Source of the DNA: Willaertia magna
Lineage: Eukaryota > Heterolobosea > Eutetramitea > Acrasida > Naegleriidae
Assembly (NCBI GenBank): GCA_902984215.1
Contig: CADWAF010003251.1
Coordinates: forward strand, 1-14,786
Length of the DNA stretch: 14,786 nucleotides
Direction of reading: 5' to 3'
Part shown: one piece after another, positions 10,352 through 14,786 of the stretch
Position numbering within the stretch: the stretch's first letter is position 1
Layout of the letters: each line of letters starts with the position of its first letter
The notes under the pieces: model-generated
The model's database searches: none
Told to the model about the DNA's origin: nothing
The model's input: the letters and a program-made list of their open reading frames with translations, nothing else
Translations under genes and position numbers: made by a program

Positions 10352-11602
10352 ATGTCATTTTCCTTTATGAAAGGTTCGGGATTAGAAGATGAATTCAGTA
10401 AATTGTTAAATCCTATTCCACCGGCAATGGGTGCTATTTACTATCAAAAATATGGAGATGTTAATGTATTTGAATATTCTAATAAATATAAAGTTCCTAC
10501 ATTAAAAGAAAAAAATCAAGTGTTAGTTAAAATATTGTACACAAGTTTAAATCCTTTAGATATTAAGATAAGAAATGGTAATTTTAAGAATATAATGTAT
10601 AAACCAGAATTTCCATTAATTCCGTGTGTGGACATGTCAGGTATTGTTGTTCAAAGTAATTCAAATAAATTTAAAGTTGGAGATGAAGTGTTTGGAATCA
10701 ATGGAAAAGGAGGGTGTTGTAGCTCTTTTAATATTATGGAAGATGAATCTATTTGTGTTAAACCTAAAGAACTTTCTCATTTAACATGTTCAACAATTCC
10801 ATTAATTGGATTAACTGCACATCAATCCTTAGTTGAAATTGGTAAAATTGAAAAAGATAAAAAAGTATTAATTTTAGGTGCAAGTGGAAATGTTGGAAGT
10901 TATTGTACACAATATGCAAAGAAAGTTTTAGGAGCTCAAGTATATGCTGTCACTTCTAAAGAAGAATATATACAAGAGTTAAAGAATAAAGGTGCATATC
11001 AAGTAGATCTTTTAGAAAGAAAGGAAGACAAAGATTTGGATAAAAAAGAGAATGAAAAGAAAAATAGTTTAGAGGATATTGATAATTTACCATTTGAATA
11101 TAATATTCCAGATGTAGATGTAATTATTGATTGTATTGGAGATAAAGAAATTAAGAATAGAACTTGGAAATTATTAAAAGCTAAAAGAGGAAAATATATT
11201 CAAGTTGCTTTTGGAAATGATAAAGTTTCTTTTTTACAAACATTTACATTAGGTTATTATATTTTATGGAGAAAATTATTATCTACTTTACATATTGGTC
11301 CAGAATATCATTTATTTTCAGTTAAAACTCAAAATCAATCAAAAACTTTACAATTATTAGCAAATTATCATAGTCAAGGAATATTAGAAGCACCAACAAT
11401 TCTTCATATTGAACCTAATTTATCATTAGAGGGAGTGAAAGAAACATTTAAAAAGTTTGAAAATAATGAACATGGTAGAAGAGGCAAGTATGTGATACAA
11501 ACATTACCAGGCACAGATTTCTCAAAAAGATTTTTACAATACATGCTTTCTTATGATAAACAAATTACAAGACCAACAAATTTAAACAATTATAAATTTT
11601 AA
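10352..11602 (+). CDS. NADPH-dependent quinone oxidoreductase-like protein (MDR superfamily, RTN4IP1-like)
   Basis: 416 residues, intronless. The order is typical of zinc-independent medium-chain dehydrogenases: a GroES-like N-terminal half with ILYTSLNPLDIKIRNG and PLIPCVDMSGIV, then KVGDEVFG, then a Rossmann cofactor domain with GASGNVG at 176-182 (the AxxGxxG nucleotide-binding loop), VDVIIDCIGD, and a C-terminal RRGKYVI strand matching the HARGK-V-I end of RTN4IP1 and bacterial homologues. The structural zinc cysteine cluster of true alcohol dehydrogenases is absent. Expected reaction: NADPH-dependent reduction of quinones or other activated carbonyls; the substrate cannot be read from sequence. 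Residues ~222-245 are a Lys/Glu/Asp-rich insertion just after the cofactor domain's second strand. The N-terminus is acidic and does not look like a mitochondrial presequence, so a cytosolic location is inferred. The start is the first ATG, in an AAAAAAAATG context; Met6 and Met26 are alternatives. It lies 12 nt behind the FF gene. Confidence 0.85.
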   Translation: MSFSFMKGSGLEDEFSKLLNPIPPAMGAIYYQKYGDVNVFEYSNKYKVPTLKEKNQVLVKILYTSLNPLDIKIRNGNFKNIMYKPEFPLIPCVDMSGIVVQSNSNKFKVGDEVFGINGKGGCCSSFNIMEDESICVKPKELSHLTCSTIPLIGLTAHQSLVEIGKIEKDKKVLILGASGNVGSYCTQYAKKVLGAQVYAVTSKEEYIQELKNKGAYQVDLLERKEDKDLDKKENEKKNSLEDIDNLPFEYNIPDVDVIIDCIGDKEIKNRTWKLLKAKRGKYIQVAFGNDKVSFLQTFTLGYYILWRKLLSTLHIGPEYHLFSVKTQNQSKTLQLLANYHSQGILEAPTILHIEPNLSLEGVKETFKKFENNEHGRRGKYVIQTLPGTDFSKRFLQYMLSYDKQITRPTNLNNYKF

Positions 11603-11609
11603 AAATACA

Positions 11610-11623
11610 AAATAATATTATTT
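11610..11623. repeat. 14-nt perfect palindrome in the convergent intergenic gap
   Basis: AAATAATATTATTT equals its own reverse complement. It sits near the middle of the 36-base gap (11603-11638) between the stop codons of the oxidoreductase and proteasome genes. Each strand offers an AATAAT-like element to the gene that terminates there, so a shared polyadenylation or cleavage signal is possible. In A/T-rich DNA such palindromes also arise by chance, so the function is inference only. Confidence 0.4.
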
Positions 11624-11638
11624 AAAATGTACAAAAAA

Positions 11639-12400
11639 TTACTTGTTTTGTTGTTGTTGTTCCTTTTCTTTTTCTTCTTGAGCTTCTTTTAATAATTTAT
11701 CAACTTCCTTATCAGGTAAAACAGTGTATATTACACCACCATTTTCATCTCTTGTTAAAGTAATAAATTCAAGTTTTTCACTTGACAGACTTGTACTGTC
11801 CATTGTCTTTGTCATAACTTTTACAGCCAATTTCTTTGCTTCATCAATCTTTAAATCTTCTCTCCATTCTTGTTTAAGAATTGATTGAGCACCTTGATTA
11901 TTTGCACCAATTGCAGTTGCCTTCCATCCACCATAATTTCCAGATGGATCAGAATGATATAATTGATAACCATATTGTTTATCCCATCCAGCATATAAGA
12001 AACTAACACCGAATGGTCTCATACCACCAAATTGAGTATAACTTTGTTTAGAATCACATAAAGTTTTAACTAATTGTTCTACTGGAATTGGTTCTTGATA
12101 TAAAAATTGATAACGTTGAGCATGTAATCTTGCTGAATTAATTAAGATGTTAGCATCAGCTGTAATACCTGCAACTGCACATCCGATATGTTCATCCAAT
12201 CTATACATCTTTTCAGTCTTTTTCTCATTATCTAATAATTTTGAAGTAATTTTCTTTTCAGCTGCTAATACAATTCCATCAGTTGCAACAATACCTAATG
12301 CTGCACCTGCATGACTGATTGCCTCCATAGCATATTCAACTTGATATAATCTACCTTCTGGAGAGAAAGTTGTTGTTCTATTATCATATCTTCTACTCAT
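11639..12400 (-). CDS. PSMA4: 20S proteasome subunit alpha type-4 (alpha3)
   Basis: 253 residues, a full-length, intronless alpha-ring subunit of the 20S core proteasome, acting in cytosol and nucleus. The N-terminus carries the alpha-type signature ([20 protein letters not shown]), whose helix helps gate substrate entry. Close matches to human PSMA4 run throughout: [77 protein letters not shown] and [14 protein letters not shown]. The Lys/Glu-rich C-terminal tail with QQQQ resembles the charged tail of alpha3. As expected for an alpha subunit, there is no processed catalytic threonine. These matches fit alpha3 better than the other alpha types. The start lies in an A9-TG context. Convergent with the oxidoreductase gene; its promoter must lie in the 155 bases upstream. 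Confidence 0.97.
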   Translation of the reverse strand: MSRRYDNRTTTFSPEGRLYQVEYAMEAISHAGAALGIVATDGIVLAAEKKITSKLLDNEKKTEKMYRLDEHIGCAVAGITADANILINSARLHAQRYQFLYQEPIPVEQLVKTLCDSKQSYTQFGGMRPFGVSFLYAGWDKQYGYQLYHSDPSGNYGGWKATAIGANNQGAQSILKQEWREDLKIDEAKKLAVKVMTKTMDSTSLSSEKLEFITLTRDENGGVIYTVLPDKEVDKLLKEAQEEKEKEQQQQNK

Positions 12401-12555
12401 TTTTTTTTAAGCTATTTGTTTGATTAAAATTTTATTTTTAGCATTGAATTTCCACAACAAAGATAAACAACATTGATGGTCTACAATTGTTATTTGAGGG
12501 GTAGGGAATGATATCTACAACAATTAAAGTTAAGGAATTAATACATGTTAATTTA
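12401..12555 (-). promoter_or_regulatory. Spacer: 3' end of TPR gene and promoter/5' UTR of PSMA4
   Basis: 155 bases between two same-strand genes. On the minus strand an AATAAA lies at 12436-12431, only about 30 bases before the PSMA4 start; it could be the TPR-gene polyadenylation signal or part of the PSMA4 leader. A locally G-rich word GGGGTAGGG (plus strand 12498-12506) stands out from the A/T background, flanked by two copies of TCTACAA (12480-12486 and 12514-12520). No open frame of note. Assignment as promoter rests on position. Confidence 0.5.
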
Positions 12556-14637
12556 TTATTCAAGTCTTTCTTTCATTCTATTTATTGCCTCTTGATATAA
12601 TGTCACAGTTGGTGCAAATTCATGTGCCATTTCATAAAGTTTCTTAGCATCGAAAAATACGCCATACTTTTCATTTAATTGACCTTGCCAATAACATAAT
12701 TGTCTATTTGGTGGAACTAACATTAAAGCTTTTTCTAAATATTCTTTTGACAAATTTAAATTATTTTCATCATGATAAAATCTAGAAATATATAAATATA
12801 CATCAGATGAATATGGGGATAATTCTAAAGCAGTTTGGAACATTCTTAATGCCTTTTCAATTTGTTTGCCATGTTGATAATAATACATTCCTAAATAAGC
12901 ATAAAGTGTACCAAATTGTGAATTTAAATAATAGGCTTGAGAAAACATTCCAAGTGCCTCATTAACTAAACCTTTTTCATAATATGCTTCACCTAAATTA
13001 GAATAAAAAGAGGCATTCTTTAAATCATGTCGAATAGCTTGTTTATACATTCTAATTGCTTTATCAAGTTCACCAATACTATAATAACATATACCTAAAT
13101 GATTATAACTATCTTCAATTGGTGAATATTCTAAATTAATTGATTTTTCTAAATATTTTGCAGCCATTCTATAATTTCCTTTTCTTTCTAAGAATAAACC
13201 AAATTGGAAATAACCCATTGCACATTCATCATGCATTAAAAATAAATTATTATAATTCTTAAATATTTCAATAAGTAATTCTTTTTGTTCTTTTGATGTT
13301 TCACGTTCAATTTCTGATTCTTGCCAACTATTTTCATTTTGTAAATTACTACTAGTATTTGATATTGTACTACTTGTATTTGATATTTCTGTTTGTTGTT
13401 TTTTATTAACTTCTAATAACTCAACATCCATATGTGGTCTAATAATTGATGGTCTACTTGTTCCAGTGGTATGACTAAATTCTGTATTTGTAATTGGTGA
13501 AACTAATTGATTTGGTGATTTTTCTAATTTCTTTTTAAATAATTCTTGTCTTTGATTGTCAACCTTTTCAAAATATTTCTTTTCTAAACAACCAATAATA
13601 TTAACACAAATAATACTCTTTTCATCAACTGTACCATTAGTTGAATCCATATATTCTAATGCTTTTTTAAATGATTCAATAGCTTTATCAAATTCTCTTT
13701 TCCTTTCATACTTATTTCCTTGTCTGTCATGATAAATTGCTAACATGTAATTTTTAGTTGATGTAAAGAATCCAACAGATCCTTTTGATTGTTGGTGTTG
13801 TTGTAGTTTAGTTGGTTTCTCTTTTGATTCTGTTGATGTTAGAGAGGTTGATGATAATTCTGAAGCTTTTTCTTCTTCATGTAATTGTTGAGAAGACGAT
13901 TCAGTAGTAACATGATCATCTTGAGGAGTGACGAGGACTGCAGAAGATTCAACTTGACGACTTTTAGTTTGTTGTTGAACCGGTTTAAATACGTCTTCTT
14001 CTTCTGTCTTTTCTTCTTTAACTTCTACTTCTTTAGGTTTGACAATTTCAGATGATTTATTTTCTTCCTTTTTCACAGTTTCAACAATTACTTCTTTTTT
14101 TTCTTCTTCTTTTGGTTTGATTATTTCTTCCTTTTTAATTTCAACTTTCTTTTCTTCATCCTTCTTAGGTATTTCTTTAATTTCATTTTGTTCTTTTGTT
14201 TCAACCTTTGATTCAATTTTAATATCTTCCTTTGCTGAAATAATTGGCAATTTATTTTCAATTTTTAAATCTTCTTTTTCCTGTTCCTTTTGAGGAATCA
14301 ATATTTCCTCTTTAATTATTTTTTGTTCTTCTTGTTTTTCTTCTTTTATTATTTCATTATTTTTTTCTTCATGTTGTTTTACATTGTCAACAACAACAGG
14401 TTCTACTTGAGGCTCTATTAATTCATTATTCTTTATTTCTTCTTCTTTCTTTGGTTCTTCTTTTGTTAACTTTCCATTATTTCTTCCAAGCTTTCTACGA
14501 ATGGCCCACAATAAAGCTTCTTTACCCTCCGTTTTGATTTGTTCACTCATTTCAACAATATCTTCATTTTGATTTTTCAACGTTATCCCAAAAAAATTAT
14601 TCTTTTCTTCTTCTGAAGAAATGTTTTTTGTACTCAT
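12556..14637 (-). CDS. TPR-repeat protein with long Glu/Lys-rich disordered N-terminal region
   Basis: 693 residues, intronless, no named family recognised. Residues 1-56 are moderately ordered, with FFGITLK (15-21) and a predicted amphipathic helix followed by basic residues, KEALLWAIRRKLGRNNGK (39-56). Residues ~57-215 are extremely Glu/Lys-rich with repeated IxKPKE and KKEE words, surely disordered and highly charged. Residues ~216-290 are Ser/Thr/Gln-rich. A first isolated TPR-like pair of helices lies at ~304-335 (QGNKYERKREFDKAIESFKKAL). Residues ~372-440 are Ser/Asn-rich linker. About six consecutive 34-residue TPRs follow at ~473-505, 509-541, 543-575, 577-610, 612-645 and 647-679, with the usual G/A-Y-A-L-P pattern (YSNLGEAYYEKGLVNEALGMF). 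TPR arrays are protein-binding scaffolds; the partner and process are not evident. No signal peptide or membrane segment. The start is the first ATG. Confidence 0.85.
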   Translation of the reverse strand: MSTKNISSEEEKNNFFGITLKNQNEDIVEMSEQIKTEGKEALLWAIRRKLGRNNGKLTKEEPKKEEEIKNNELIEPQVEPVVVDNVKQHEEKNNEIIKEEKQEEQKIIKEEILIPQKEQEKEDLKIENKLPIISAKEDIKIESKVETKEQNEIKEIPKKDEEKKVEIKKEEIIKPKEEEKKEVIVETVKKEENKSSEIVKPKEVEVKEEKTEEEDVFKPVQQQTKSRQVESSAVLVTPQDDHVTTESSSQQLHEEEKASELSSTSLTSTESKEKPTKLQQHQQSKGSVGFFTSTKNYMLAIYHDRQGNKYERKREFDKAIESFKKALEYMDSTNGTVDEKSIICVNIIGCLEKKYFEKVDNQRQELFKKKLEKSPNQLVSPITNTEFSHTTGTSRPSIIRPHMDVELLEVNKKQQTEISNTSSTISNTSSNLQNENSWQESEIERETSKEQKELLIEIFKNYNNLFLMHDECAMGYFQFGLFLERKGNYRMAAKYLEKSINLEYSPIEDSYNHLGICYYSIGELDKAIRMYKQAIRHDLKNASFYSNLGEAYYEKGLVNEALGMFSQAYYLNSQFGTLYAYLGMYYYQHGKQIEKALRMFQTALELSPYSSDVYLYISRFYHDENNLNLSKEYLEKALMLVPPNRQLCYWQGQLNEKYGVFFDAKKLYEMAHEFAPTVTLYQEAINRMKERLE
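13347..13386 (-). repeat. 21-nt in-frame tandem duplication in the TPR gene linker
   Basis: Two copies of a 19-base core, TACTACTAGTATTTGATAT and TACTACTTGTATTTGATAT on the plus strand (13347-13365 and 13368-13386), repeat with period 21 and differ at one base. In the protein they give ISNTSST followed by ISNTSSN (residues 418-431). The near identity suggests a recent slippage or duplication event, tolerated in a disordered linker. Confidence 0.75.
13993..14469 (-). repeat. Low-complexity Glu/Lys-coding tract within the TPR gene
   Basis: About 480 bases of GAA/AAA/AAG-biased sequence (plus strand dominated by TTC, TTT and CTT) encode residues ~57-215 of the TPR protein. Degenerate repeats include EEIIKPKEEEKKE and SEIVKPKEVEVKEE. 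The composition also keeps the opposite strand open, yielding a spurious Phe/Ser frame. Confidence 0.8.
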
Positions 14638-14716
14638 TATCTAATATAAAAAAGCTCTCAGGGATGACGAGAATTGTTTGATTTTTTTTGAAATTATCTG
14701 AAGGGCTAATTTATTG
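14638..14716. promoter_or_regulatory. Upstream region of the TPR gene, possibly divergent
   Basis: 79 bases between the TPR start and a candidate plus-strand ATG at 14717. It contains a T8 run (plus-strand 14672-14679) and no recognised factor site. An in-frame TGA at 14699 closes the candidate plus-strand frame upstream. If the right-edge frame is real, this is a second short divergent promoter. Confidence 0.4.
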
Positions 14717-14786
14717 ATGACAACAGACAATTTTGAAAGATTGGTGAAAAGGATTTCAAAAGTGGCCTCTTCGAATCGCTGCAAAC
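14717..14786 (+). CDS. Possible 5' end of a divergent gene, cut by the window edge
   Basis: An ATG at 14717 opens a frame of 23 codons that runs off the window (MTTDNFERLVKRISKVASSN...). It is preceded by an in-frame TGA. Codons are richer in G and C than neighbouring intergenic DNA, and the peptide reads as a plausible amphipathic N-terminus. Against it: the ATG lacks the A-run context of the other genes here, and 23 codons is too short to be sure. No homology recognised. Confidence 0.33.
   Translation, partial: MTTDNFERLVKRISKVASSNRCK

Noticed and set aside
14039..14293. Plus-strand Phe/Ser-rich open frame
   Set aside because: It is the complement of the Glu/Lys-coding tract of the TPR gene; its composition follows from GAA/AAA codons on the other strand.
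1..14786. Mobile elements, tRNA/rRNA genes, CRISPR arrays, bacterial transfer
   Set aside because: No transposase, terminal repeats, cloverleaf-like sequence or spaced repeats were seen; gene structure and content are eukaryotic throughout.

Overview
The window reads as nuclear DNA of a free-living, AT-rich, gene-dense unicellular eukaryote. Genes use the standard code with TAA stops, start codons sit in an A-rich context, introns are short with GT...TAG ends, and gaps between genes are only 12 to 155 bases. Gene content is purely eukaryotic: an ATM kinase, a 20S proteasome alpha subunit and an FF-domain splicing/transcription factor. A heterolobosean amoeba (Naegleria/Willaertia type) fits the compactness and base composition. 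That placement is inference; a dictyostelid-like amoeba cannot be excluded from sequence alone.

Layout, left to right. (1) A complete ATM/Tel1-type kinase gene occupies 13-8627 on the minus strand. It has three exons, and its two tiny introns are both near the 5' end. The assembled protein is 2839 residues, about 125 longer at the N-terminus than the long open frame alone suggests; those residues carry the TAN motif. (2) A 94-base divergent promoter region follows. (3) A plus-strand gene for a protein with about five FF domains (481 residues) starts with a 7-codon first exon and a 172-base intron. (4) Twelve bases after its stop, and in the same frame, a plus-strand NADPH-dependent quinone-oxidoreductase-like (MDR superfamily) gene begins. 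(5) It converges, with a 36-base gap, on an intronless minus-strand gene for proteasome subunit alpha type-4 (alpha3). (6) Upstream of that, also on the minus strand, is a protein with a long Glu/Lys-rich disordered region and an array of about six C-terminal TPRs. (7) The right edge holds a possible first 23 codons of a divergent plus-strand gene.

The genes do not form an obvious pathway. They look like unrelated housekeeping genes packed tightly: one clear divergent pair, one tandem pair with almost no spacer, one convergent pair and one ordinary tandem pair. I found no mobile element, RNA gene, CRISPR array or viral sequence. The main points of interest are the recovered N-terminal exons of ATM, which place a nuclear-localisation-like basic cluster at nearly the same residue number as in human ATM; the absence from ATM of two regulatory residues known in human; the FF protein without WW domains; and the extreme packing of the FF/oxidoreductase/proteasome genes.
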